In this document: piece after piece, positions 1 to 8,555 of the stretch
Layout of the letters: every line of letters begins with the position of its first letter
Position numbering within the stretch: position 1 is the stretch's first letter
Source: Psychrobacter sp. 72-O-c
GTDB lineage: Bacteria; Pseudomonadota; Gammaproteobacteria; Pseudomonadales; Moraxellaceae
Reading direction: 5' to 3'
NCBI RefSeq assembly: GCF_904846605.1
Contig: NZ_CAJHBI010000023.1
Span: 1 to 57,287 of the forward strand
DNA length: 57,287 nucleotides
Position numbers and translations under genes: made by a program
The notes under the pieces: model-generated
The model's input: only the letters and a program-made list of their open reading frames with translations
The model's database searches: none
What the model was told of the DNA's origin: nothing

Positions 1-88
1 TGAAGACTACGACGTTGATAGGCAGGGTGTGGAAGCACAGCGATGTGTGTAGCTAACCTGTACTAATTGCTCGTTTGGCTTGACCATA
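1..88 (+). rRNA. rrl: 23S ribosomal RNA, 3' end (partial)
   Basis: The first ~88 bases match the conserved 3' end of bacterial 23S rRNA: the block with ACGTTGATAGGC, then AGCTAACCTGTACTAAT and a terminal GGCTTGACCA, which normally pairs with the 5' end of the molecule. The rest of the gene lies upstream of the window. A 5S gene follows about 175 bases downstream, the normal 23S-5S order. The exact 3' end is uncertain by a few bases. Confidence 0.93.
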
Positions 89-262
89 CAACACCCAAGT
101 GGTTTGTATGAAAGCTCTAATTAATCTATCTTGTATAGCTCAGGCTATAGAATATATATATTTCGATATCACCTTAAACCTTGATTCAGTTAGGTTTATG
201 TTGACAGGCTTTAAGCTAATACTTAAGTCAATAACAACAACAGACTCATATCTAACCCCCTT

Positions 263-378
263 TGCTGACGACAATAGCATGATGGAACCACCTGATCCCT
301 TCCCGAACTCAGAAGTGAAACATCATCGCGCCAATGGTAGTGTGGGTTCGCCCATGTGAGAGTAGGTCATCGTCAGCT
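263..378 (+). rRNA. rrf: 5S ribosomal RNA
   Basis: The sequence has the canonical 5S layout. Terminal arms GCTGACGA (264-271) and TCGTCAGC (370-377) pair to form helix I. The conserved CCACCTGATCCCTTCCC and CCGAACTCAGAAGTGAAAC loops follow, then GGTAGTGTGGG and GTGAGAGTAGGTCATCGTC. Length (~116 nt) is normal. It closes the rRNA operon and is followed within 16 bases by a strong terminator. The 23S-5S spacer (89-262) holds no tRNA. Confidence 0.95.
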
Positions 379-393
379 CTCTATTCCTAAAAG

Positions 394-425
394 CCCCCCA
401 ACGTTAATTCGTTGGGGGGTTTTGT
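394..425 (+). terminator. Rho-independent terminator of the rRNA operon
   Basis: A perfect 10-bp stem, CCCCCCAACG (394-403) with CGTTGGGGGG (410-419), closes a 6-nt loop and is followed by TTTTGTTTG. It sits directly behind the 5S gene. Confidence 0.93.
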
Positions 426-521
426 TTGGGCGTTGATTTAATCGTTACGGCTTTAATATTCTTTTAGATATTTATCTGAGTGTATTTTATAGTATCAAAA
501 TTCGAATGTACTTTATTTACC

Positions 522-557
522 AAAGCTCCCAATTTAACCGTTGGGAGCTTTTTTTAT
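522..557 (+). terminator. Second terminator hairpin behind the rRNA operon
   Basis: AAAGCTCCCAA (522-532) pairs with TTGGGAGCTTT (541-551) around an 8-nt loop and runs into a T tract. It lies about 100 bases after the first terminator, so read-through from the rRNA operon is stopped before the next gene. The remaining bases of the 379-699 spacer are AT-rich and show nothing else. Confidence 0.88.
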
Positions 558-699
558 GCTTATTCTTACTATCCCTATCTAATAATTTAGCGTTCATAAC
601 CTTGCTAAAGTTAGTTTACTCGCCATATTTAGATTGTTGGTTAGTGATATTATGCTAAATTGCTTATAGCAACTCATTTTATCTTTCTAGGTCAGAATT

Positions 700-1578
700 A
701 TGAAAATATCAAATACGTTAGATAGAAGTACTAAAATACAAAGGTATATGGATTTAAGTAAGTTTTTACATATACTTGAAAGTAAACAACTATTTATGTG
801 TAGAATCGACAAGTTTGAAGATAAACTAGAAGGAGGATTGACAACAATAAATGATTTCTTTTATAGCGGTGCCGCAGAAGTATTAAGTAACCTTGTAAAT
901 AATAGTCTAACTTTAAGCCTTGGAAGAGATTGTAACTCTCCTGAAAGTATTGAAGAAGCTCAACAAAGGCAACAAGAATATGAAGAGAAGTCTAGAAATA
1001 AGTCGTTTACGACTGTTTTTGGAGACATTAAGCTATCAGAAAAAGTAACATATAAAGATGTTATTAAAGCACAAAAGAAATGGTTCGATGTGAGCTGTTG
1101 GCATTCCAATATACATGATACTGAAAGTATTGCTATGTGGAAGATATACGGTAATGATATAAACTCCGTATGTATTACCACCACCATTGGTCAACTATTA
1201 GACTCTATAGAAGAAGATAAAGATGTAAATCTGCTAATACAAAAGGTTGAGTATATAGATCATCGAGCAGAGTATTATAACTTAGAGGTCGATAGTAAAC
1301 TCGCACCCTTCGTCCATAAGCATAAAGCATATAAATTTGAGAACGAAATAAGGTTAATAGCATATAATCACAGCAATGATCCTTTAAGTAATAGAGTTGA
1401 TGCTGGCTATTTAATTAGGCTCAAATCGAATGATTTTATTAATAGTGTTAAGGTTTCTCCTGAAGCACCTGAATGGTTTTTTAACTTGATAAAAGATATT
1501 TTTAACGATAGGTATGGGCAAACTGGTGCTGTTGTTCGCTCTGATCTTGACGATTTAGTAACAACACTTAGTAGTTAG
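700..1578 (+). CDS. DUF2971-type protein (function unknown)
   Basis: 292 aa, soluble, no signal peptide or membrane segment. It resembles DUF2971 proteins: an N-terminal RYMDLSKFLHILESKQL segment, then RIDKFEDKLEGG (about residues 35-46), a central WFDVSCWH and ESIAMWKIYG block (about 128-150), and near residue 213 a KFENEIRLIAY motif with the conserved E-x-E-I-R pattern. The biochemical role of this family is not established. The gene is clearly more AT-rich than its neighbours and uses many ATA and AGA codons. Together with its place right behind an rRNA operon, this suggests horizontal acquisition. It has its own start region (AGGTCAGAATT before ATG) and stands alone, 60 bases ahead of the osmC-like gene. 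Family assignment is from motif pattern only. Confidence 0.75.
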   Translation: MKISNTLDRSTKIQRYMDLSKFLHILESKQLFMCRIDKFEDKLEGGLTTINDFFYSGAAEVLSNLVNNSLTLSLGRDCNSPESIEEAQQRQQEYEEKSRNKSFTTVFGDIKLSEKVTYKDVIKAQKKWFDVSCWHSNIHDTESIAMWKIYGNDINSVCITTTIGQLLDSIEEDKDVNLLIQKVEYIDHRAEYYNLEVDSKLAPFVHKHKAYKFENEIRLIAYNHSNDPLSNRVDAGYLIRLKSNDFINSVKVSPEAPEWFFNLIKDIFNDRYGQTGAVVRSDLDDLVTTLSS

Positions 1579-1638
1579 TATGTTTTATAGCTGTATTTGA
1601 TATAGAAGCCATTATCTAAAATATTTGAGGATAAAGTT

Positions 1639-2052
1639 ATGACAACTTCAAAAGTAACCTACCAAGGTGATCTACGTACTACGGCCGTTCATCTGCAATC
1701 TAACAATGAAATCATTACTGATGCACCAGTTGATAATCATGGTAAAGGTGAAGCTTTTTCACCAACCGATTTGCTAGCAACCAGTTTGGCCAGTTGTATG
1801 CTGACTATTATTGGCATAAAAGCCGCTGATATGAGCATCGATATTACAGGCACGACAGCTGAAGTCACTAAAATTATGGCTGCTGACCCTAGACGGGTTA
1901 GTGAAGTGCATATTGTCGTTACCTTCAATCAAGATCTTGATGATAAAACTCAAAAGATATTCTATAACACCGCGCTCAGTTGTCCTGTCGCAAAAAGTGT
2001 GCATCCTGATATTACTCAAAATCTGACTTTTAATTATGCAGAAGGTATTTAA
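1639..2052 (+). CDS. OsmC family protein
   Basis: 137 aa, the usual length for OsmC/Ohr-like proteins, which act in the cytoplasm as thiol-dependent peroxidases for organic or inorganic peroxides. The two family cysteines are present: C53 in TSLASCMLT and C115 in ALSCPVAKSVHP. Between them lies the typical beta-rich segment with the RVSEVHIVVTF strand. The start has a good ribosome site (GAGGATAAAGTT-ATG). It sits one base ahead of the flavodoxin-like gene at 2054 and is probably co-transcribed with it. It is closer to the YhfA/OsmC-like branch than to Ohr, but substrate cannot be told from sequence. Confidence 0.88.
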   Translation: MTTSKVTYQGDLRTTAVHLQSNNEIITDAPVDNHGKGEAFSPTDLLATSLASCMLTIIGIKAADMSIDITGTTAEVTKIMAADPRRVSEVHIVVTFNQDLDDKTQKIFYNTALSCPVAKSVHPDITQNLTFNYAEGI

Positions 2053-2053
2053 T

Positions 2054-2518
2054 ATGCCAACTAAAACACTGCTTATCGTTGCCCATGCACCGTCACCGAA
2101 CACCAAAAAGTTAGCGCAAGCGGCCTATAATGGTGCTAATCATCCGGACATAGATATTAATGTGGTGCTAAAGTCCCCACAGGAAACCCAGCCGGAAGAT
2201 GTGCTGGCAGCTGATGCACTGCTGCTAGGTACAACTGAGAATCTGGCATATATGGCAGGGTTGACTAAAGATTTTTTTGATCGTTGTTATTATCCGGTAT
2301 TGGAAAAAAAGCAGGGCATGCCCTTTGCATTATATATTCGTGCCGGACAGGATGGTACGGGTACCAACCGTGCCATGCAGACGATTACTACTGGTTTACG
2401 TTGGTCATGGATACAAGATGCGTTGATTTTACAGGGTGATTGGCAAGATGAGTTTACTGAACAGGTTGAAAAGCTAGCAATGACGCTTGCTGCTGGGGTA
2501 GAAGCTGGGATTTACTAG
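2054..2518 (+). CDS. Flavodoxin family / NAD(P)H-dependent FMN reductase-like protein
   Basis: 154 aa with a Rossmann-like flavodoxin fold: a first beta strand TLLIVAHAPSPNTKKLA whose S/N/T loop would bind FMN phosphate, LLLGTTENLAYMAG in the middle, and a hydrophobic third strand PFALYIRAGQDG with GTGTN after it. I place the start at ATG 2054, immediately after the osmC-like stop. The in-frame ATG at 2036 overlaps that gene, whereas 2054 has AGAAGG at a proper distance. Overlap and strand indicate an operon with the OsmC-like gene, so a role in redox or peroxide stress is plausible but inferred. Confidence 0.8.
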   Translation: MPTKTLLIVAHAPSPNTKKLAQAAYNGANHPDIDINVVLKSPQETQPEDVLAADALLLGTTENLAYMAGLTKDFFDRCYYPVLEKKQGMPFALYIRAGQDGTGTNRAMQTITTGLRWSWIQDALILQGDWQDEFTEQVEKLAMTLAAGVEAGIY

Positions 2519-2554
2519 ACAGATTCTTCAGAGGAGTCATTATTAGAGGTAGTT

Positions 2555-3205
2555 ATGGATAAAAGTAATTTAAGCAATACTGTAGCCAATTTGCCATTTT
2601 CGCAAGCGTGCGAGAATAATAAAGATGCAATTCTAGCAGTTTTACAAAAAGAACTTAAAGATTCTACGCATGTATTCGAGATTGGATCAGGTACCGGTCA
2701 GCATAGTGTTTATTTTGCATCACAACTACCGCATTTAAAGTGGCAAACTAGCGATGTAGTAGCGAACCATGCGACTATTAACGCTTGGCACGATGCCTAT
2801 CCTGCACCCAATCTATACCAACCTTTAGCTTTCGATTTGGCTCATAACTTATTGCCAGTTAACACAGTTGTCAAGATGCCATATGATGCGATATTCACTG
2901 CCAATACGCTGCATATTATTAGCTGGTCGTTGGTCGAAAAGTTATTTGAGTTAGTAAGTGAGGTTTTACCTCTCCACGGAAAACTAATCGTTTATGGCCC
3001 ATTTAACGAAAACAGTCGTTATACCAGTGAGAGTAATCGTCAGTTTGATACGATGCTACGTCAAGGTAATTCTGGTAGTGGTATCCGCAATAAAGAAGAC
3101 GTTATAGACTTAGCAACTCAACATGATTTGACGTTAAGCGCTACGCATAGGATGCCAGCAAATAATCAATTACTAGTTTTCAGGAAGACAGCACCTACAC
3201 CATAG
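2555..3205 (+). CDS. DUF938 family SAM-dependent methyltransferase
   Basis: 216 aa. The N-terminal PFSQACENNKDAIL is the DUF938 hallmark. VFEIGSGTGQHSVYFA (about residues 41-56) is the SAM-binding motif I glycine loop. LKWQTSDV follows, then an acidic/aromatic stretch with AIFTANTLHIISW and a YGPFNENSRYTSESN segment typical of the family, ending with SGIRNKEDV. It is cytosolic and its substrate is unknown. The gene is on the plus strand 37 bases after the flavodoxin-like gene, with an AGGAGT-type site further upstream, so it may belong to the same transcript. It converges with the hydrolase at 3244. Confidence 0.87.
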   Translation: MDKSNLSNTVANLPFSQACENNKDAILAVLQKELKDSTHVFEIGSGTGQHSVYFASQLPHLKWQTSDVVANHATINAWHDAYPAPNLYQPLAFDLAHNLLPVNTVVKMPYDAIFTANTLHIISWSLVEKLFELVSEVLPLHGKLIVYGPFNENSRYTSESNRQFDTMLRQGNSGSGIRNKEDVIDLATQHDLTLSATHRMPANNQLLVFRKTAPTP

Positions 3206-3243
3206 CTAATACATCAAAAAGTGATAGTTATTTTTCCACTGTT

Positions 3244-4035
3244 TTATCTATATTCAGTAGCTAAAAAATCCAAGTAACGTTTCCATGAGCGCTCATCTGC
3301 ACGCGCATCATATCTATCGCTATCGAACACAGTGAAGGCGTGTTTTGCACCACTATAAGTAACCATCTCATGTGGTACGTTAGAAGCCTCTAATGTTTTA
3401 CCAAGCACGGTAAAATCCTCTAACGGAACTGATTCATCAGCTGAACCGTGAAAGACAAGTATTTCTCCAACTGTCTTATCATAGTTTTGACCGACTGGAA
3501 TATCGAGTCCACCATGAAAGGGTACAAAGGCTTTTTGCGGGAATCCTGATCGTGCCAACTCGAGAGCAACGGTGCCACCAAAACAATACCCCATCGTAGT
3601 ACCTGCACGCACATCATTGCCTTGTTTCTGACCTACGTTCAACGCTCCTTCGAGTAATTTGCGCATCTTCACCCGATCGTCATACAACGCTGAAGTAAGA
3701 CGTTTTTTGTCTTCAATTTTAGTAGGACGAACGTCAAACCCAAACATATCCGCTGCTAGAACATTGTAACCTTGGTTTGCTAACATATCGGCACGTCTTC
3801 GCTCATAGTCTGTCAACCCATCCCAATCATGAATCAATAGGATAAAAGGAGCGTTAGGTTTGTCAGCTTTTGCGTAATAGCCTTCATAAGGTTGGTTGTC
3901 TACCGTATAAGTGATGTTTTTGGTAGTGATAGCGACTGCCGTTTGGCTAAAAGTCAGTGCCATCAAGCCTAGTGAGGTGCCAACGAATAACGATCGACAG
4001 AAATTTGCAGGTAAGTAAGTAGTTTTTAGTAACAT
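3244..4035 (-). CDS. Dienelactone hydrolase family protein, exported
   Basis: 263 aa alpha/beta hydrolase. The N terminus (about residues 1-36) has a basic start, a hydrophobic core around SLGLMALTF and an AVA-like end, as expected for a signal peptide, so a periplasmic location is likely. The dienelactone-hydrolase triad is visible: C151 in MGYCFGGTVAL (nucleophile elbow with Cys in place of Ser), D200 in HGSADESVP and H232 in GAKHAFT. LLIHDWDGL near residue 67 forms the oxyanion region. The natural substrate is unknown. The gene is monocistronic and transcribed away from the catalase gene, sharing a 400-bp divergent spacer with it. Confidence 0.87.
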   Translation of the reverse strand: MLLKTTYLPANFCRSLFVGTSLGLMALTFSQTAVAITTKNITYTVDNQPYEGYYAKADKPNAPFILLIHDWDGLTDYERRRADMLANQGYNVLAADMFGFDVRPTKIEDKKRLTSALYDDRVKMRKLLEGALNVGQKQGNDVRAGTTMGYCFGGTVALELARSGFPQKAFVPFHGGLDIPVGQNYDKTVGEILVFHGSADESVPLEDFTVLGKTLEASNVPHEMVTYSGAKHAFTVFDSDRYDARADERSWKRYLDFLATEYR

Positions 4036-4441
4036 AAATAGCCTTATAACTCAAAGTGAGAAAGATAAACATAGGGCTAAAAACTTTGACCATTGCGTTT
4101 ATCAGTAACATGTAGAGCCCAATAAAATAATACCTTAAAGAATATCTACATTACAAGAGTCGATTGTTAATATTAGCAAACACTAAAAAATATAGAATAC
4201 TTTACTTTTAGTAGGTGCAAAATTTAACTAAATATCAACAATGTTCAGTGTATACATGCCTAGTTTTTTGGGTAATATAGCCTATCAACCTATTTATTTT
4301 TTTAGTAATTGGTAGTGTTAATCACACAGAAAACCAATCAACACATGAAATTCTAATCGTCTTAAATGACCCTCAATCTGTATGAGTACTTTTTTGATGG
4401 TTTCTTTTAAGCCCATTTTTACTCATTAGCTAGGATATTTT
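4036..4441. other. Divergent spacer between the hydrolase and the catalase gene
   Basis: About 400 AT-rich bases with no open frame of interest. It must hold the promoters of both divergent genes, but I could not identify a convincing -35/-10 pair or an OxyR-type operator by eye. AGGATATTTT immediately before 4442 provides the catalase ribosome site. Confidence 0.5.
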
Positions 4442-6529
4442 ATGAAAAAGAATCTTGATCATACTGACCCCGCCAAAGATATGAACACGACACGTGGTAA
4501 TGGTGGTGAAACCCATCAACGTGCAGATAGCGATGGTAAAGTACTAACTACCCAACAAGGTGTGGCTATTGCTGACAATCAAAATTCGCTTAAAGCAGGC
4601 CCGCGTGGCCCAACGCTTTTAGAGGACTTCGTACTACGTGAAAAGATTAATCATTTCGATCACGAGCGTATTCCTGAGCGCGTTGTTCATGCTCGCGGTA
4701 GTGCAGCTCATGGTTTCTTTGAATTAACCGAATCACTTGAAGAATATACCACGGCAAAAATCTTAACTGAGACTGGTAAGCAGACGCCGTTGTTTACGCG
4801 CTTTTCTACCGTAGCTGGTAATAAAGGCTCAAAAGATACCCCGCGTGATGTGCGTGGGTTTTCAGTAAAGGTTTATACTGAAGAGGGCAACTGGGATCTC
4901 GTTGGCAATAATATGCCAATCTTCTTTATCCAAGATGCTATTAAATTTCCAGATCTTATTCATGCGGTTAAACCGGAGCCGGATCGCGGATTTCCACAAG
5001 CAGCATCAGCTCATGATACCTTTTGGGATTTTGTCTCATTAAGTCCAGAAACGATGCACAACGTTATTTGGCTAATGAGTGATCGAGCACTGCCGCGTAG
5101 CTTTAGTATGATGGAAGGCTTCGGTATTCATAGCTTTAGACTGCTAGATAAAGAAGGTAAAAGTACCTTTGTACGTTTCCATTGGAAACCAGTACTAGGC
5201 GTGCAATCGACTACTTGGGATGAAGCGGTCAAAATATCTGGCGCGGATCCTGATTATCATCGTCGTGACATGTTCGAAGCTATCGATAACGGCATGTATC
5301 CTGAATGGGAGTTTGGCGTTCAGTTATTTACTGAAGAGCAAGCAAACGAGTTTCCGTTTGACCACTTAGATTCTACTAAGTTGATTCCAGAAGAAATGGT
5401 ACCCGTCAAGATAGTAGGCAAAATGGTACTGAATCGCAATCCAGACAACTTCTTCGCCGAAACGGAACAAGTGGCCTTCTGTTTGTCACATGTTCCACCT
5501 GGTATTGATTTTAGTAATGACCCACTATTACAAGGTCGTCTGTTCAGTTATTTGGATACGCAATTGAAGCGTCTTGGATCGCCGAACTTTGCCCAAATTC
5601 CTATTAATGCGCCAAAATGTCCGTTTGCCAATAATCAGCAAGATGGTCATATGCAGATGCAAGTGCCTAAAACTCGTGTCCTTTATGAGCCCCAAAGTCT
5701 AGATCCAACCAGACCACGTGAAAGTGTTGAAAAAGGCTTCGAATCGTTCCATGAGAAAATGGATGATGGCGTTAAAGGTCGCATACGTGCCGAGAGCTTT
5801 GCGGATCATTATAGTCAACCGCGTATGTTCTATCGTAGCCAAACGGCAATTGAGCAAGCGCATATTGCTTCAGCGTATGCATTTGAGCTCGGTAAGGTAG
5901 ACGCCGCGCATGTACGTACGCGTGTATTAAGTCATCTAATTAATATCGATGATGATTTGGCAAATCGGGTCGCAACAGCGCTAGGTATGGAATTACCCAA
6001 AGCTGCTGATCCTGCGGCACCAGTAAAGGACATGGCTACTTCTGAGGCAGTCCAAACTATTGGTATTACACCTAAGTCTCTAAAGGGTCGTTTGGTAGGT
6101 ATTTTAGTTGCCGAAGGCTCAAAACACAGCGAAATCAAAAAGTTCGAAGACGCTGCCAAAGAGCAAGGGGCGAGCGTCAAGATAGTTTCGCCTAATAAAG
6201 AAGTAAAATTAGACGATGGTACACGCATTCAAGCGGACGAGCGTTTGGCTGGTGGTCCATCTGTGCTATTTGATGCAGTAGTCAGTATTATCATGCCTGA
6301 TCAAGCTAAGAAGCTGGCTAAAGACAGCGCTGCGCTAGATTGGTTTAATGATGCTTATGCGCATTGTAAGGCTATCGCCTATTGCGGTGCGACCGATGAG
6401 TTTATCTTAAGCAAACTACCAATTGAAAAAGATGCTTTTGTGACCCCACTTGCTGACTTGGATTCCTTTATTGAGAATGCTAAATCCCGTCTATGGGAAC
6501 GTGAGCCTAAGGTTCGTGACCTAGCATAA
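4442..6529 (+). CDS. katE: Large-subunit (clade 2) haem catalase, HPII/KatE type
   Basis: 695 aa, within the range of large-subunit catalases, which break down H2O2 in the cytoplasm. The core shows the catalytic His83 in [13 protein letters not shown], the catalytic Asn in [15 protein letters not shown] (about 153-167), and the proximal haem-ligand Tyr370 in [15 protein letters not shown]. The last ~150 residues (from about 547, LVGILVAEG) form the DJ-1/PfpI-like C-terminal domain found only in clade 2 enzymes. The polar N-terminal extension with GNGGETHQ is also typical. It is a single gene with a terminator 60 bases behind it. No local regulator gene is present. Confidence 0.95.
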   Translation: MKKNLDHTDPAKDMNTTRGNGGETHQRADSDGKVLTTQQGVAIADNQNSLKAGPRGPTLLEDFVLREKINHFDHERIPERVVHARGSAAHGFFELTESLEEYTTAKILTETGKQTPLFTRFSTVAGNKGSKDTPRDVRGFSVKVYTEEGNWDLVGNNMPIFFIQDAIKFPDLIHAVKPEPDRGFPQAASAHDTFWDFVSLSPETMHNVIWLMSDRALPRSFSMMEGFGIHSFRLLDKEGKSTFVRFHWKPVLGVQSTTWDEAVKISGADPDYHRRDMFEAIDNGMYPEWEFGVQLFTEEQANEFPFDHLDSTKLIPEEMVPVKIVGKMVLNRNPDNFFAETEQVAFCLSHVPPGIDFSNDPLLQGRLFSYLDTQLKRLGSPNFAQIPINAPKCPFANNQQDGHMQMQVPKTRVLYEPQSLDPTRPRESVEKGFESFHEKMDDGVKGRIRAESFADHYSQPRMFYRSQTAIEQAHIASAYAFELGKVDAAHVRTRVLSHLINIDDDLANRVATALGMELPKAADPAAPVKDMATSEAVQTIGITPKSLKGRLVGILVAEGSKHSEIKKFEDAAKEQGASVKIVSPNKEVKLDDGTRIQADERLAGGPSVLFDAVVSIIMPDQAKKLAKDSAALDWFNDAYAHCKAIAYCGATDEFILSKLPIEKDAFVTPLADLDSFIENAKSRLWEREPKVRDLA

Positions 6530-6590
6530 AGTGACTTGACGTAAATCATGTCAGTTAGTGCATGGTATTAATGTAGTAAGTAAAAATCTT

Positions 6591-6616
6591 AAACTCAGCC
6601 TATGTGCTGAGTTTTT
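6591..6616 (+). terminator. Terminator behind katE
   Basis: AAACTCAGC (6591-6599) pairs with GCTGAGTTT (6606-6614) around a 6-nt loop, then TTTTGTATTT. Confidence 0.82.
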
Positions 6617-6853
6617 GTATTTATAAAAAGTCATGTTTAACAACAAAGTACAGCAGTGACCCGTATCGTTATAAAAATATTCACGTAAAGTATAAAAATT
6701 ATAAGCGTCATAATTGAAATATGGACACAAGCGTTCACTCAAAATAACTTATAGTGAGACTATCGACGTTATAATAGAGACAACATGATTCGACAAGTGA
6801 AGAACAATGGATTCTAACAATAATAATTAGTGATAATAGTATAAGGAAGAGTA

Positions 6854-7642
6854 ATGAGTTTATGTGAGATTGTACGTCTAGAGGGGTACATTCAAAGTAC
6901 TTACCTGGCGGTGTATCCTAACAAGATCCTACTACTGGATGGCTGTTGTCGTCCTGATGTGAAGATAGTGCTGGATTACATCCAAACGACCTTACAGCGG
7001 CCCGTTAGTGATCTAAAAGTAGTAATAGTCACACATATGCATCCCGATCATGCGGGCGGAGCAAACAGGCTTAGAAAGGCAACAGGCTGCCGTATTGTAT
7101 CCGCAGATAAATCAAAACAGTGGTATAACAGTATTGGGGGTCAGGCGATGCACTTGGTCGATATTGGCTTGGCTCATTATGTGGCTAAGCGTCAAGGGCG
7201 TCCGTTCAAAAAACTATGGTATTCGGCTCATCTCCATCCTGACACTACGGTTCAAGACGGTGATCTCATTCCTGAGTTTGATGATTGGCAAGTATTAGAA
7301 ACCCCAGGGCACACCGATCGAGACTTATCTCTCTTTCATCTACCAAGCCAGCAAGTTTATACTGCCGACTTGATTATTAAGCTGCGGCACAAATTCGTTG
7401 CTCCGTTTCCAATTTATGATCCTAAAACCTATATTCGTTCTCTACAAAAAATCAAAGATCTGAACCCATCAAATGTGATGATGGCGCATGGACGTAGTCT
7501 TATGATTGATGCGGCGACTTTTGATATGCTAATTGCTCAAGCTCCTAAGCATCGGCGTACGGTAAAAGATACCATTCGTCATAAATTGTTATGGCGACAA
7601 AATTTTGATTCTTATTCGAAGAGGAAATCTAAGAAGAAGTAA
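6854..7642 (+). CDS. MBL-fold metallo-hydrolase
   Basis: 262 aa metallo-beta-lactamase fold protein. The metal-binding signature H61-x-H63-x-D65-H66 is seen in THMHPDHAGG. The remaining ligands are H153 in ETPGHTDRD, D172 in YTADLI and H212 in MMAHGRS. This places it among the broad glyoxalase II / lactonase / phosphodiesterase-like MBL hydrolases, and the substrate cannot be predicted. There is no signal peptide. A strong ribosome site (AAGGAAGAG) precedes ATG. It stands alone between the catalase terminator and the tRNA-Lys region. The C terminus is very basic (SKRKSKKK). Confidence 0.85.
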   Translation: MSLCEIVRLEGYIQSTYLAVYPNKILLLDGCCRPDVKIVLDYIQTTLQRPVSDLKVVIVTHMHPDHAGGANRLRKATGCRIVSADKSKQWYNSIGGQAMHLVDIGLAHYVAKRQGRPFKKLWYSAHLHPDTTVQDGDLIPEFDDWQVLETPGHTDRDLSLFHLPSQQVYTADLIIKLRHKFVAPFPIYDPKTYIRSLQKIKDLNPSNVMMAHGRSLMIDAATFDMLIAQAPKHRRTVKDTIRHKLLWRQNFDSYSKRKSKKK

Positions 7643-7929
7643 TTTAAGTCTATAAGGCTGGCCTAATATAGTCGATTGACAGTAAAATCATTACCGTATC
7701 AACCATACTAATCTATAGCTTACCCTTGGTTTTACTGTGCCGGTATCATTATCCATTGACTGGGTGAGTAAACCTATTACAGTGTTAGATTGAACGAATG
7801 AAAGCAGTTGCTTTACTAAGCCAGCTGTCGTTATCTCTTGGCATTCCATCATCTTTATTTTATTTGACTCACGATATATTATTGACACTTTATAGGGTAA
7901 AATAATCTTTAAGAAATTTTAAGCAAAAA
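7643..7929. other. Spacer between the MBL gene and the tRNA-Lys terminator
   Basis: About 290 AT-rich bases. A 65-codon frame on the minus strand (7691-7888) lacks a ribosome site and recognisable motifs, and I do not call it. TATAGTCGATTGAC at 7667-7680 resembles the end of the dispersed repeat seen at 19144 and 54949. Confidence 0.4.
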
Positions 7930-7963
7930 AAAGCTCAGTCATTATATATAATGACTGAGCTTT
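7930..7963 (-). terminator. Terminator of the tRNA-Lys transcript
   Basis: A near-perfect 34-nt palindrome with arms AAAGCTCAGTCATTA and its complement, centred at 7946/7947. On the minus strand it is followed by a run of T (AAAAAAA at 7924-7930 on the plus strand). It lies 8 bases after the 3' end of the first tRNA-Lys gene. Confidence 0.88.
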
Positions 7964-7970
7964 CTGAATA

Positions 7971-8046
7971 TGGTGGGCCGTCCGCGATTCGAACGCGGGA
8001 CCAATTGATTAAAAGTCAACTGCTCTACCAACTGAGCTAACGGCCC
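7971..8046 (-). tRNA. tRNA-Lys (anticodon TTT), copy 1
   Basis: Reading the minus strand, a 76-nt cloverleaf begins GGGCCGTTAGCTCAGTTGG and ends in an encoded CCA. The acceptor stem GGGCCG pairs with CGGCCC. The anticodon loop is CTTTTAA, giving anticodon TTT (Lys, AAA/AAG). The T loop GTTCGAATC is canonical. It is identical to copy 2 at 8369-8444. Confidence 0.97.
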
Positions 8047-8049
8047 TTG

Positions 8050-8115
8050 AGAAGCGTCAAAAAATTGCACTGCAATTTTAGCTTCGCAAGTCAAAATCCT
8101 TTAAATAGGATTTTG
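8050..8115. repeat. Paired-hairpin module, copy 1
   Basis: Hairpin A with arms AAAATTGCA/TGCAATTTT (8052-8070), linker AGCTTCGCAAG, then hairpin B, a 24-nt palindrome-like element with arms CAAAATCC (8092-8099) and GGATTTTG (8108-8115). The same layout recurs at 8193-8247 and 8458-8513 with different arm sequences that remain self-complementary. Confidence 0.75.
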
Positions 8116-8159
8116 TTAGAACTTTGCAATTAAACAGATATTTCTGTCCGAGCGCAAGA

Positions 8160-8181
8160 GAATTTACATTTTCGTAAATTC
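8160..8181. repeat. Hairpin C, copy 1
   Basis: GAATTTAC (8160-8167) pairs with GTAAATTC (8174-8181). It is preceded by GCGCAAGA, which echoes the module linker, and followed by TGTGGAA. A one-base variant lies at 8280-8301, followed by TGTAGAA. Confidence 0.7.
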
Positions 8182-8192
8182 TGTGGAAACTA

Positions 8193-8247
8193 AAAAAAGC
8201 ACTGCTTTTTTAGCTCTGCAAGAGAAAATTCTTTAAATAGAATTTTC
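8193..8247. repeat. Paired-hairpin module, copy 2
   Basis: Hairpin A has arms AAAAAAGCA and TGCTTTTTT, and the linker is AGCTCTGCAAG. Hairpin B (8224-8247) has arms GAAAATTC and GAATTTTC with the same TTTAAATA core as copy 1. Relative to copy 1, both arms of hairpin B carry compensating changes (C to G and C to T, mirrored). Confidence 0.72.
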
Positions 8248-8279
8248 TTAAAACTAGATATCTATAAGACATCAATTTT

Positions 8280-8301
8280 GAATTTACATTGTCGTAAATT
8301 C
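8280..8301. repeat. Hairpin C, copy 2
   Basis: Arms GAATTTAC and GTAAATTC with a loop differing from copy 1 (8160-8181) by one base. The downstream flank CTGTAGAAC also matches the CTGTGGAAAC of copy 1. Confidence 0.7.
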
Positions 8302-8368
8302 TGTAGAACTTAACTTATTAAGCCAAAGCCGAATAGGGCAAAATGCATAATAAGGTCTAACTGAAATA

Positions 8369-8444
8369 TGGTGGGCCGTCCGCGATTCGAACGCGGGACC
8401 AATTGATTAAAAGTCAACTGCTCTACCAACTGAGCTAACGGCCC
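8369..8444 (-). tRNA. tRNA-Lys (anticodon TTT), copy 2
   Basis: Identical over 76 nt to copy 1, with the same CTTTTAA anticodon loop and encoded CCA. The first ~45 bases 5' of the gene (minus-strand sense) are also nearly identical to those of copy 1, including a paired-hairpin module. The pair therefore arose by tandem duplication of tRNA plus flank. It is likely read first from the promoter near 8661. Confidence 0.97.
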
Positions 8445-8457
8445 TTGAGAAGCGTTA

Positions 8458-8513
8458 AAAAATTGCATGCAATTTTAGCTTCGCAAGATAAATTTCCTTA
8501 AAGGGAAATTTAT
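8458..8513. repeat. Paired-hairpin module, copy 3
   Basis: Hairpin A has arms AAAATTGCA/TGCAATTTT, and the linker is AGCTTCGCAAG. Hairpin B (8488-8513) has arms ATAAATTTCC and GGAAATTTAT. It is followed by TTAAAACTTTGCA, matching TTAGAACTTTGCA after copy 1. Confidence 0.75.
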
Positions 8514-8555
8514 TAAAACTTTGCATTTAAATAACTTATCTACTTGAGTATAGGT

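Noticed and set aside
99..359. 86-codon open frame on the plus strand
   Set aside because: It runs through the 23S-5S spacer and most of the 5S rRNA gene and has no protein-like composition.
7691..7888. 65-codon minus-strand frame between the MBL gene and tRNA-Lys
   Set aside because: There is no ribosome binding site and no recognisable motif. It may be a chance frame, so it is mentioned only in the spacer entry.
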